A stretch of 8,451 nucleotides of DNA from Pyrinomonadaceae bacterium (GCA_013695245.1 JACDAW010000360.1:1-8451); one strand, 5' to 3'; numbered from the stretch's first letter, positions 1-6,061 are shown. The notes: generated from the sequence alone by a model not told the origin. Program-made: numbers and translations.

Positions 1-9
1 AAAATTTGT

Positions 10-41
10 ACGGGCGGAGAAACGTGCGCCCCTCTGCCCGT
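10..41. terminator. Hairpin, possible terminator at window edge
   Basis: Arms at 10-19 (ACGGGCGGAG) and 32-41 (CTCTGCCCGT) pair over 10 bp with one G-T wobble around a 12-nt loop. Read leftward the stem is followed by ACAAATTTT, a modest T-tail. Read rightward the tail is TATTCTTACG, which is weak. It could end a rightward gene lying off the window, or the small minus-strand ORF at 46-186. Its orientation cannot be settled from this sequence. Confidence 0.4.
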
Positions 42-45
42 ATTC

Positions 46-186
46 TTACGCAACTATGCGTGAACGCACAAGTGCTCTCTCAAAATTGCTGACGATGAGC
101 GCGTCGTCAAGTTCCGCCTGAAGGCGCGCGTGTTTGCGCCGTAACATTGCTTGCCACGCGAAAGGGTTGTTAGAATCGGCGTTCAC
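46..186 (-). CDS. Possible small ORF of 46 aa (33 aa from the internal ATG)
   Basis: I do not recognise this product. A GTG start at 186 gives 46 codons before a TAA at 46-48; an ATG at 147 gives 33 residues. Codon choice looks gene-like (for example GAC GAC GCG CTC ATC GTC AGC). From the internal Met onward the peptide is charged and would suit an amphipathic helix, with key segments AMLRRKHARLQAELDDAL and NFERALVRSRIVA. The stop lies just before the 10-41 hairpin, which has a T-tail in this orientation. Against it: there is no clear Shine-Dalgarno, the reading frame is short, and the ORF runs antisense across the proposed nadB promoter. It may equally be chance. Confidence 0.22.
   Translation of the reverse strand: MNADSNNPFAWQAMLRRKHARLQAELDDALIVSNFERALVRSRIVA
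147..176 (+). promoter_or_regulatory. Candidate sigma-70-type promoter for nadB
   Basis: TTGCTT at 147-152 and TAGAAT at 171-176 (5 of 6 matches to TATAAT) are separated by 18 bp. Transcription would begin near 183, only about 12 nt before the nadB ATG at 195. That leader (GTTCACAACTTTGT) has no Shine-Dalgarno, so nadB would be translated from a very short leader. The prediction rests on box matching alone. Confidence 0.42.
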
Positions 187-194
187 AACTTTGT

Positions 195-1790
195 ATGGCA
201 CTTGAAACTGATTTCATCATCATCGGTAGCGGCATCGCGGGCTTGCGCGCGGCCGTGGAGATCGCGCGCGGAGGGGCGCGCGTCACGGTGTTGACGAAAG
301 ATCGCACGAGTGAATCGAATACCGAATACGCGCAAGGTGGCGTCGCGGTCGCGCTTTCGGACGATGATAAAGTTTCGTTGCATGAAGAGGACACACTACA
401 GGCAGGCGCGGGGCTGTGCGACGAAGAAGCGGTGCGCGTGCTCGTCGAAGACGGACGGCGCTACATTGAAGAATTGATCGAGTGGGGCACGGAGTTTGAC
501 CGCGAAGGCGGGCGATTAGTTTTCACACAGGAAGCCGCGCACTCGCGCCGCCGCATACTTCACGCGCACGGCGACTCGACCGGCAAGGAGATCGTGCGCG
601 CGCTTATTAAACGCGCGGGCGCGGAAAAGAACATCGCGTTTCTGCCGCACGCGGCGACCGAGAGCCTCGTTGTCGAAGACGGGCGCTGCTGCGGCGTGCG
701 TTATCTCGATCCATTGTTGCGCGCTCCACGCGCTTTGCGTGCGCGGGCGATTGTGCTGGCATCGGGCGGCGCGGGTCAGCTTTTCTTGCACACGACGAAT
801 CCGCAGGTCGCAACCGGCGATGGCATGGCGATGGCTTTCCTCGCGGGCGCAGAACTAGCCGACATGGAGTTTGTGCAGTTTCACCCAACGGCGCTAAATC
901 TTGCGGATGCGCCGCGCTTTCTGCTGTCGGAAGCGATGCGCGGCGAAGGCGGCGTGCTGCTTAACGCGGCGGGCGAACGCTTCATGCCGCGCTACCACGA
1001 ACGCGCTGAACTCGCGCCACGCGACATCGTGAGCCGCGCAATTGTTGCGGAGATGGCGCGCACGGCTACCGCATCCGTCTATCTCGATATGACGGATTTT
1101 GATCGTCGCTTCCTTCATCGTCGCTTCCCGAAGATTTACGAAACGTGTCTGCGCTTTAATCTCGACCTTGCACGCGAACCCGCGCCCGTCTCGCCCGCCG
1201 CGCACTACTGCATGGGCGGCGTTCGCACGGATATACAAGGGCGCACGACGCTTAAAGGACTCTACGCGGCGGGCGAAGTCGCATGTACGGGTGTGCACGG
1301 CGCGAATCGCCTCGCGTCAAATTCTTTGCTTGAAGGCTTGGTGTTTGGCGCGCGCGCGGGAAGCGCAGCGGTGAAAGAATGCGGCGCGGGCGCGGATGTC
1401 TCCGTGAGTCGCAAAGAGATTGAATTGGAAGAAAGCGAGAGGGCGCAGGAGGATGATCGTCGCAGCAAGGGAGAGGTGGCGCTTGCGGTGCGCAAGCGCG
1501 TGCGGCGTTTGATGTGGGAGCGCGTCGGGATTATTCGCACACGCGAATCAATGGAGCGCGCGTTGTTTGAGTTTAACCAGATCGCGCGCGCGCCGCTTCG
1601 TCCCGCCTCGCGTAACTTTCTGACGGTCGCCACTATCGTGACGCGCTCTGCGTTATGGCGAGAGGAATCACGCGGCGGACATTTCCGCAGCGACTTTCCC
1701 GAACGCGACGACGAACATTGGCAGGTGCATTCGATTGTCAAAAAAGATTCGGAAATTTCTTCAAGCGAAAAGTTGGATTTTGCAAGCTAA
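195..1790 (+). CDS. nadB: L-aspartate oxidase NadB
   Basis: Flavoenzyme that oxidises L-aspartate to iminoaspartate, the first step of de novo NAD synthesis; NadA then condenses iminoaspartate with dihydroxyacetone phosphate to quinolinate. It is cytoplasmic. The 531 residues match the usual length (about 540 in E. coli). Residues 8-16 (IIIGSGIAG) form the dinucleotide-binding GxGxxG. SNTEYAQGGVA at 41-51, HPTAL at 230-234, RGEGG at 249-253, RDIVSRAI at 276-283, SPAAHYCMGG at 333-342 and GANRLASNSLLE at 369-380 are the succinate dehydrogenase/aspartate oxidase signatures; Arg276, His337 and Arg372 are the likely substrate-site residues. The C-terminal helical domain ends with SRGGHFRSDFP at 492-502, typical of NadB rather than fumarate reductase. 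A charged linker spans about 403-428. The start is the first ATG next to the flavin motif; no Shine-Dalgarno is visible. nadA and nadC are not in the window. Confidence 0.97.
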   Translation: MALETDFIIIGSGIAGLRAAVEIARGGARVTVLTKDRTSESNTEYAQGGVAVALSDDDKVSLHEEDTLQAGAGLCDEEAVRVLVEDGRRYIEELIEWGTEFDREGGRLVFTQEAAHSRRRILHAHGDSTGKEIVRALIKRAGAEKNIAFLPHAATESLVVEDGRCCGVRYLDPLLRAPRALRARAIVLASGGAGQLFLHTTNPQVATGDGMAMAFLAGAELADMEFVQFHPTALNLADAPRFLLSEAMRGEGGVLLNAAGERFMPRYHERAELAPRDIVSRAIVAEMARTATASVYLDMTDFDRRFLHRRFPKIYETCLRFNLDLAREPAPVSPAAHYCMGGVRTDIQGRTTLKGLYAAGEVACTGVHGANRLASNSLLEGLVFGARAGSAAVKECGAGADVSVSRKEIELEESERAQEDDRRSKGEVALAVRKRVRRLMWERVGIIRTRESMERALFEFNQIARAPLRPASRNFLTVATIVTRSALWREESRGGHFRSDFPERDDEHWQVHSIVKKDSEISSSEKLDFAS

Positions 1791-1810
1791 AGATTTATTA
1801 AATGGTGAAG

Positions 1811-1840
1811 TTTTAGATTCCTTGTTGAAGGAAGCTAAAA
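1811..1840 (+). other. Hairpin between nadB and nfi, overlapping promoter-like boxes
   Basis: TTTTAG (1811-1816) pairs with CTAAAA (1835-1840) and TTCCTT (1818-1823) with AAGGAA (1828-1833), with one A-G mismatch and a GTTG loop: 12 bp in all. No T-run follows, so it is not a canonical terminator. A competing pairing exists between TAGATT (1814-1819) and AATCTA (1839-1844). The same bases can be read as a promoter: TTTAGA at 1812-1817, an 18-bp spacer, and TAAAAT at 1836-1841. It may stabilise or attenuate the nadB 3' end, or be the nfi promoter. Confidence 0.5.
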
Positions 1841-1843
1841 TCT

Positions 1844-1847
1844 AGGA
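1844..1847 (+). promoter_or_regulatory. Weak ribosome binding site for nfi
   Basis: AGGA lies 11 nt before the ATG at 1859 and supports that start. The spacing is slightly long. It sits next to the right arm of the upstream hairpin and is partly within the alternative AATCTA pairing, so folding could affect its accessibility. Confidence 0.4.
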
Positions 1848-1858
1848 TCGAAAATTCA

Positions 1859-2548
1859 ATGGCTCAATACACGCAACTCCACGATTGGAATTTGAAGCCG
1901 CGCGAGGCGATTGAATTGCAAAAGATTTTGCGCGATCAGGTGCGTATCACTCCGCTTGCGCGCGAAGTTGAAACGATTGCGGGCGCAGACATCTCGTTTA
2001 ATAAATTCTCTTCGACTGTTTACGCAGGCATCGTTGTTGTGCGGCTTGATACGCTTGAGACGATTGAAGAGATCGGCGTGGTAAGCGAAACGAAGTTTCC
2101 GTATGTGCCGGGCTTGCTTAGCTTCCGCGAGTCGCCTTCGGTGTTGGAAGCGTGGGCGAAGTTAAAGGTAGAACCTGATGCAGTGATGTTTGACGGGCAG
2201 GGAATCGCGCACCCGCGTCGCATCGGAATTGCTTCGCACGTCGGATTAATCATTGATCGTCCAACGTTCGGTTGCGCGAAATCCGTGCTTGTCGGGCGCT
2301 ACGAAGAACCGCCTGCGGAGCGTGGTGCGTGGACAAATCTTGTTGATAAAGAGGAAATAATCGGCGCGGCATTGCGCACAAAGACAAAAGTGCAGCCGAT
2401 CTTCGTTTCGCCCGGACACTTGATCGATCTCGAAGGGGCGATTGATCTCACGCTGCATTGCGATGGCGGCTATCGCCAGCCCGAACCGACGCGGCGCGCG
2501 CACCTGCTCGTCAATGCGCTTCGTCGCGGCGAAAAGCAACCGACGTGA
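1859..2548 (+). CDS. nfi: Endonuclease V (deoxyinosine 3' endonuclease)
   Basis: Mg-dependent repair nuclease that recognises deaminated bases, chiefly hypoxanthine, and nicks the second phosphodiester bond 3' of the lesion. At 229 residues it has normal family length. The RNase H-like core shows all the diagnostic blocks: GADIS at 42-46 with catalytic Asp44, FPYVPGLLSFRE at 80-91 with the wedge motif PYVPG and catalytic Glu91, DGQGIAHPRR at 112-121 with catalytic Asp112, GCAKS at 138-142 with Lys141, and SPGHLIDL at 184-191. All active-site residues are present, so it should be active. It lies 68 bp after nadB on the same strand; co-transcription is possible but the spacer contains a hairpin. 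The strong terminator begins at the base after its TGA. Some homologues act on inosine in RNA; the sequence cannot separate these activities. Confidence 0.96.
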   Translation: MAQYTQLHDWNLKPREAIELQKILRDQVRITPLAREVETIAGADISFNKFSSTVYAGIVVVRLDTLETIEEIGVVSETKFPYVPGLLSFRESPSVLEAWAKLKVEPDAVMFDGQGIAHPRRIGIASHVGLIIDRPTFGCAKSVLVGRYEEPPAERGAWTNLVDKEEIIGAALRTKTKVQPIFVSPGHLIDLEGAIDLTLHCDGGYRQPEPTRRAHLLVNALRRGEKQPT

Positions 2549-2593
2549 AAAAGCGAAACGGCTTTGATTCAACATCAAAGCCGTTTCGCTTTT
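2549..2593. terminator. Bidirectional intrinsic terminator between nfi and the GWxTD gene
   Basis: The arms at 2549-2568 and 2574-2593 are perfectly complementary over 20 bp around the 5-nt loop TCAAC. The left arm starts AAAAGCG and the right arm ends CGCTTTT, so each strand ends the stem with a T-run: TTTT rightward and TTTTT leftward, counting the A of the nfi stop codon. It begins immediately after the nfi TGA and lies 25 bp beyond the stop of the convergent gene, serving both. Confidence 0.93.
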
Positions 2594-2618
2594 GTAACTT
2601 GCAACTTAAACGAATCGC

Positions 2619-4238
2619 CTACTCGGTCAATTTAAATTTCGCGGTAGGCGCAAGCGATTGACCGGAGACGCGGTCGCGGATGCGAATCACAAGTTCATAG
2701 TCACCGGCGGTCAAGCCGCTCGTCGGAAGCAGACGCGCGAGCGTTAAGCGTTGCCCTGCGTCGCTCATGCCGCGCCAATCTTCCGTCACCTTGCCAGCCT
2801 CTTTGCCGTCTTTCATCAGCACGTATTCATCTTCGACGGACGGGCGCAAAGTGGTTTGATCAATTCCGGCGTTGTAAACTTGCATGTAGATGCCGACCGC
2901 ATCGCCACGACGGTATGTGCCGGAGACGTTCGGGATCACTTTGTTCTGACCGATCACGAACATTCCCGTCGGCACTTGACCCGACAAATCTTGCAGCCGC
3001 GAAGCGAGCATCAAGGTTGAAGTCGAAAGCTTCGCCGCGTCGTATTTCGGCACGGTGAAGCCGACGTGACGCACGCCGGTTGCGCCCGATGTTACATCGC
3101 GCACAATAACGTCAACTTTGTAAGTTCCGGGCGCGAGCGGGATCGCCGCTTGATACGCGGATTTGCGCTGCTTTTGGTCGGCGAGTTCACTTGGAGTCGC
3201 GGTGGTGATGACCGGGTCTTCAAACGTCGTTACGCGACGGCCGGAGACGGCCGTCACACGCCCTAAAATGTTCAAGCGCGCGGTTTGCACGCCGCCGATG
3301 TCGGAAAAGGCGAGATCACGGTTCTCGGTTTGAATCGTAATCGCCGTCACGACGCGCTCATCGGATTGGCGAAAGTAATCAATCCGCATGTCAAACTCAA
3401 GCGGGTTGTCTTCGATCACCGGAGTGTTTAGACCGATAACCAAGTCGCTAAACTTAACTTGCGGCGGACGCTGCAAGGCAGCGAGGCGTTCGAGACGTGA
3501 GAAGGGATTGTCCTGCTCGCGCGTGTAATCGTTTGGCCCGACGTAGCCGGAGATGCGGTCGGCACGCGATTCCAAGCCGAGTTGCTCACGCAAGGTCATG
3601 CCTGCGCCGGGCACGTGCAGCATCGCGTCCTTTTCATTCGGCGAGCGAGCGATGCGATATTCACCTGATCCGGTCGGGTCAACAAATTCGATCTCAACTC
3701 CGTCGCCGACACCGTCAAGGTGGCGATAGAACCAGCGCTCGAACGGATACGTTGTGGTCGAACCGCCGCCTTCGTAAGATTCGCGCTGGTAAGAACCGCC
3801 TGACGGGTGCGATTCGATCTCGTGGGGCTTGCCGTACATGATGTAGATGCGCCCGCGATCCGTTTTCCAGCCGGGGATGCCGGAAGCGAAATGTTCATTG
3901 GCATAGGCGATGCGCTCGAAGTGCTCTTCCTTAAATTCGTTTTCTTCCGTATCGGGGTCGGGATCGCGGCGTCGCCAAAATTGTTCGATGAACTGTTCGC
4001 GCTCCTCATTGGTTTGCAGACGACTATAAGCTTTGCGCTCGGCATCAGTGATGATGTACGCCACGTCGCGTTCAGCCCACTGGCGATAGATGTCTTTAAC
4101 CTCGCGGCGTTCGTTGCGCGGGCGCTCGCGCGGGTCTTGATTCGCGTTGCGATCACGCTGCGCCCACGCGGAGGTGGCGGCAAGCGCCAACGTAAAAATA
4201 ATTAAGAATAACTGGCGGGTAAATTTAAAGTGAAACAT
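2619..4238 (-). CDS. Secreted GWxTD domain-containing protein
   Basis: Exported protein of unknown biochemical role; the family is common in Acidobacteriota and Bacteroidota. The 539-residue product begins with a clear signal peptide: basic MFHFKFTRQ, hydrophobic core at about 10-22, and an AWA-Q cleavage site near 26/27. Residues 28-46 are highly charged. The GWxTD domain follows at about 48-200: the LQTNEEREQFIEQFWRRRDP helix, IPGWKTDRGRIYIMYGKP at 121-138 with the name-giving GWKTD at 123-127, and the later ERWFYR and EFVDPTGSGEYRI strands. A Gly/Ser/Thr-rich stretch at 146-164 interrupts the domain. The remainder (about 260-539) is predicted to be beta-rich with alternating hydrophobics and LAPGTYKVDVIVRD- and AGDYELVIRIRDR-type strands, like tandem beta-sandwich modules. 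AGGAG (CTCCT at 4251-4255) lies 12 nt before the ATG. It is monocistronic, with its own promoter and terminator. Confidence 0.9.
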   Translation of the reverse strand: MFHFKFTRQLFLIIFTLALAATSAWAQRDRNANQDPRERPRNERREVKDIYRQWAERDVAYIITDAERKAYSRLQTNEEREQFIEQFWRRRDPDPDTEENEFKEEHFERIAYANEHFASGIPGWKTDRGRIYIMYGKPHEIESHPSGGSYQRESYEGGGSTTTYPFERWFYRHLDGVGDGVEIEFVDPTGSGEYRIARSPNEKDAMLHVPGAGMTLREQLGLESRADRISGYVGPNDYTREQDNPFSRLERLAALQRPPQVKFSDLVIGLNTPVIEDNPLEFDMRIDYFRQSDERVVTAITIQTENRDLAFSDIGGVQTARLNILGRVTAVSGRRVTTFEDPVITTATPSELADQKQRKSAYQAAIPLAPGTYKVDVIVRDVTSGATGVRHVGFTVPKYDAAKLSTSTLMLASRLQDLSGQVPTGMFVIGQNKVIPNVSGTYRRGDAVGIYMQVYNAGIDQTTLRPSVEDEYVLMKDGKEAGKVTEDWRGMSDAGQRLTLARLLPTSGLTAGDYELVIRIRDRVSGQSLAPTAKFKLTE

Positions 4239-4250
4239 ACTTTTAGTCTG

Positions 4251-4255
4251 CTCCT
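4251..4255 (-). promoter_or_regulatory. Ribosome binding site of the GWxTD gene
   Basis: AGGAG on the minus strand, 12 nt upstream of the ATG at 4238. It supports the start that begins the signal peptide. Confidence 0.55.
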
Positions 4256-4343
4256 GTTTGATTCCGTCCGAGAACGTGTTTGAACAAACTTTTGAGCGAG
4301 TTTGCCGTTGACCCTAATGCGATATGAAAAACCGATTTATTGA

Positions 4344-4357
4344 AGCGTCGAAACGCT
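4344..4357 (-). other. UUCG-tetraloop hairpin in the GWxTD gene leader
   Basis: On the minus strand the sequence reads AGCGT-TTCG-ACGCT, a 5-bp stem capped by the stable UUCG tetraloop. It falls about 20 nt into the roughly 140-nt leader predicted from the promoter at 4385-4412. No T-run follows directly, so it is more likely a leader structure than a terminator. Confidence 0.4.
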
Positions 4358-4384
4358 ACAAAATTCTTCGTGCGCTTAACGTTT

Positions 4385-4412
4385 ATTGTAGCTGCGTTTC
4401 AGACGAAGTCAA
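4385..4412 (-). promoter_or_regulatory. Strong sigma-70-type promoter for the GWxTD gene
   Basis: On the minus strand TTGACT (4407-4412, 5 of 6 matches) and TACAAT (4385-4390, 5 of 6) are separated by 16 bp. Transcription would start near 4378, giving a leader of about 140 nt. The -10 lies in an imperfect inverted repeat: CGTC, GAAACG and CTACAA at 4346-4361 pair with TTGTAG, CGTTTC and GACG at 4386-4405. This could mark an operator. Confidence 0.6.
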
Positions 4413-4481
4413 GATGCGCCGGAAGCGTTTCCGGGTTGCCTCGCAAACCTGTTTTTCCTTAATAAATCCGCGCAAGTTGCG

Positions 4482-4506
4482 CGTCGCGGCTGGCTCCAGC
4501 GCGACG
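4482..4506 (-). terminator. GC-rich hairpin after tatC, possible terminator
   Basis: Plus-strand arms CGTCGCG (4482-4488) with CGCGACG (4500-4506), then CTGG (4490-4493) with CCAG (4496-4499), and one bulged G at 4489. It starts 5 bp past the tatC TAA in the direction of transcription. No immediate T-run follows, so termination could be inefficient or factor-dependent; it may mainly shield the mRNA 3' end. Confidence 0.4.
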
Positions 4507-4511
4507 TGTGT

Positions 4512-5579
4512 TTATTCAACAACGCGGGGTTTGGCGAAAACCCATGCGACGAGGATCGAGACGAGGTAGAGCACAATCATTGGCGCGGCGAAAAGCAGCA
4601 TATTCGGTACGTCGTTTGTCGGCGACAGCACGGCGGCGGCGACGAGAATCACGATCAAAGAAGTTTTCCAGATGCGCAGCAAGAATCCGGCGGTAACCAA
4701 CCCGATGCGCGCCAGAACGTATGTGATCGCGGGCATTTGAAAGATCGCGCCCATCGCCAGCATGACGAGGATGATGAAATCGAAATAATCGGTCGCTTTA
4801 AGGTAAAGGCGGAAATCGCCGCCGAGTCCGAGCAGATAAGCGGCCGCCGGAGGAAAGATCACGTAGTAAGCGAAGGCCGCGCCGAGCGCAAACGAGATCG
4901 TAGATAGCAGCACGAAGGGAAGCGCGTAGGAACGTTCGTGTTTATAAAGGCCGGGCGCGATAAAGGCCCAGATTTGCCACAGCAGAAATGGCACGCTCAA
5001 GCAAATGGCGGCGTAAAGCGAAACCTTAACGTAAAGAGAAAACGGCTCCATCACTGTGTTGACGATCAGTTTGTCGTCAATACCCGGCAAATCTTCGGGG
5101 CGGGCGTTGATGTCAACGGGCAGGCGCACGCCCTTCGGAATCACGGTCGCACCGGCCAAAAGCGGTTCATCCGTAAATAAACCGAAGTGTCCGGCGCTGT
5201 CGCGTCCGTAGCGGGCGAGCACCGAAGCGCCAACAGGAATTACGCTTGAGCCGAGTTTTGTCGCCTCCGCAAACACGTAACGCCCCGCGTCGCCTTCCTT
5301 TAAAGAATTGAGCGGGAGAATCGTTTCGTTGCCCGTGAGTCCGCCGAGCGGAACTTTGCGCTGCTGTGCTTCGGCGAGCGCGCGGCGGACGGGCACGGCG
5401 AGAAAGTTGTAAATGTAATTGGAGACAAACCAGCAGAGAACGAACGCAATGAAAACAAAGAGGATCGAACGGATGAGGCGGCGACGGACTTCGTCGAGAT
5501 GTTCGAGAAACGACATCTGCCCGCCGAGTTCTCGCTCGCGCGGTTCGTTCTCGTCGGTGGCATCGAAGGTCGAAGACAT
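4512..5579 (-). CDS. tatC: Twin-arginine translocase subunit TatC with enlarged first periplasmic loop
   Basis: Inner-membrane receptor for twin-arginine signal peptides that, with TatA/TatB, exports folded proteins. Diagnostic features: the cytoplasmic helix FLEHLDEVRRRLI at 24-36 with Glu30 (equivalent to E. coli Glu15), AVPVRRAL at 61-68 after TM1, WQIWAFIAPGLYKHER at 201-216 with Glu215 (equivalent to Glu103), and LSPTNDVPNMLL at 318-329. Six membrane segments are visible at about 36-57, 182-207, 219-244, 266-290, 305-322 and 326-348. The protein has 355 residues against about 250 typically. The excess is an insertion of about 85-90 residues between TM1 and TM2 (within about 70-175), facing the periplasm. 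It contains two related segments, SSVIPVGASVLA and ATVIPKGVRLPV. The remaining core looks intact. It lies 18 bp after the tatA-type gene and is clearly co-transcribed with it. Confidence 0.96.
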   Translation of the reverse strand: MSSTFDATDENEPRERELGGQMSFLEHLDEVRRRLIRSILFVFIAFVLCWFVSNYIYNFLAVPVRRALAEAQQRKVPLGGLTGNETILPLNSLKEGDAGRYVFAEATKLGSSVIPVGASVLARYGRDSAGHFGLFTDEPLLAGATVIPKGVRLPVDINARPEDLPGIDDKLIVNTVMEPFSLYVKVSLYAAICLSVPFLLWQIWAFIAPGLYKHERSYALPFVLLSTISFALGAAFAYYVIFPPAAAYLLGLGGDFRLYLKATDYFDFIILVMLAMGAIFQMPAITYVLARIGLVTAGFLLRIWKTSLIVILVAAAVLSPTNDVPNMLLFAAPMIVLYLVSILVAWVFAKPRVVE

Positions 5580-5597
5580 TGTTTTCCGAAACGCCCT

Positions 5598-5993
5598 TTA
5601 GGATTGCGCGGGTTGGTTGCGCGGCGGCTCCTCAATCGGCAAGGATGTTGATGCGGTGGGCTGAGCAGAGGGGAAAACGTCGCTTTGCGCTTCGCTACTT
5701 TGAAGTGCGTCGCGCGCAATTGTTCCTTCGGCAAGCGTCGGCGCAGGCGGTGCAACTGTCTCTTCCGCTGCGCTCAATTCCTCGACTCGCGCGGGCTTTT
5801 CGTGACGCTCCGCCTCAACCTCCATCTCCCACGTGCGCTTAAAATCTTCGGACGCGCGCCGAAACTCGCCGATGCTGCGGCCGAGCGAACGCCCCAACTC
5901 AGGCAGCTTGCGCGGCCCGAAAACAACTAGCGCGACAACCAGAATGAGAATGAGTTCGGTGGTTCCGATTGATTCAAGAAAAAGAAAAAACAT
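5598..5993 (-). CDS. Twin-arginine translocase TatA/TatB family protein
   Basis: Small membrane protein that forms or assists the Tat export pore with TatC. The 131 residues show an N-terminal membrane helix (about 11-25, TTELILILVVALVVF), the FGPRKLPELG hinge at 25-34, an amphipathic helix to about 55 (RSLGRSIGEFRRASEDFKRT), and a disordered tail rich in Glu, Pro, Ala and Ser. Glu13 and the FGP hinge resemble TatB (GFSELLLVF, LGPQRLP in E. coli), but many TatA proteins also carry these. The long tail too is TatB-like. No other tatA/B gene lies nearby, so it may do both jobs or partner with a TatA elsewhere. It is first in a two-gene operon with tatC. The start codon at 5993 follows a weak AGGG. 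A perfect TATAAT lies about 140 bp upstream. Confidence 0.93.
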   Translation of the reverse strand: MFFLFLESIGTTELILILVVALVVFGPRKLPELGRSLGRSIGEFRRASEDFKRTWEMEVEAERHEKPARVEELSAAEETVAPPAPTLAEGTIARDALQSSEAQSDVFPSAQPTASTSLPIEEPPRNQPAQS

Positions 5994-6061
5994 TGTGCTG
6001 CCCTAATCCGCAATTACATGATTCGGTTTTGCGCGAACATCTCTCTTACGAGCACCTGTCT

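Larger units (their letters stand above)
4239..4511. other. 273-bp spacer rich in inverted repeats
   Basis: Besides the promoter and leader hairpin listed separately, this spacer holds several perfect or near-perfect palindromes. GTTTG-AA-CAAAC is at 4278-4289. CCGGAA-GCGT-TTCCGG is at 4419-4434. CGCGCAA-G-TTGCGCG is at 4469-4483. An 11-bp stem with one bulged base occupies 4482-4506 (arms CGTCGCG/CGCGACG and CTGG/CCAG). The last lies just beyond the tatC stop and may protect or terminate the tat transcript, though its minus-strand tail (a GGATTTATT about 12 nt further on) is only weakly terminator-like. I see no convincing gene in this spacer. Confidence 0.55.

Noticed and set aside
56..121. 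Plus-strand 21-codon ORF upstream of nadB
   Set aside because: Very short, no ribosome site, Ser-rich, and upstream of the likely nadB transcription start.
1262..1741. Minus-strand ORF of 159 codons opposite nadB
   Set aside because: Antisense to conserved NadB motifs. Its length is explained by the GC-rich codon pattern of nadB, and the peptide is low in recognisable structure.
3596..4183. Minus-strand ORF of 195 codons within the GWxTD gene
   Set aside because: It lies in another frame of a well-supported signal-peptide-bearing gene, and its composition (Arg, Ser, Thr-rich) is that of a shadow frame.
4324..4569. Plus-strand ORF of 81 codons in the spacer after tatC
   Set aside because: It runs antisense over a strong minus-strand promoter and the tatC 3' end, has no ribosome site and resembles no known protein.
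5300..5755. Minus-strand ORF of 151 codons spanning the tatA-tatC junction
   Set aside because: It overlaps both tat genes out of frame. The conserved TatA and TatC sequences are in the other frames.
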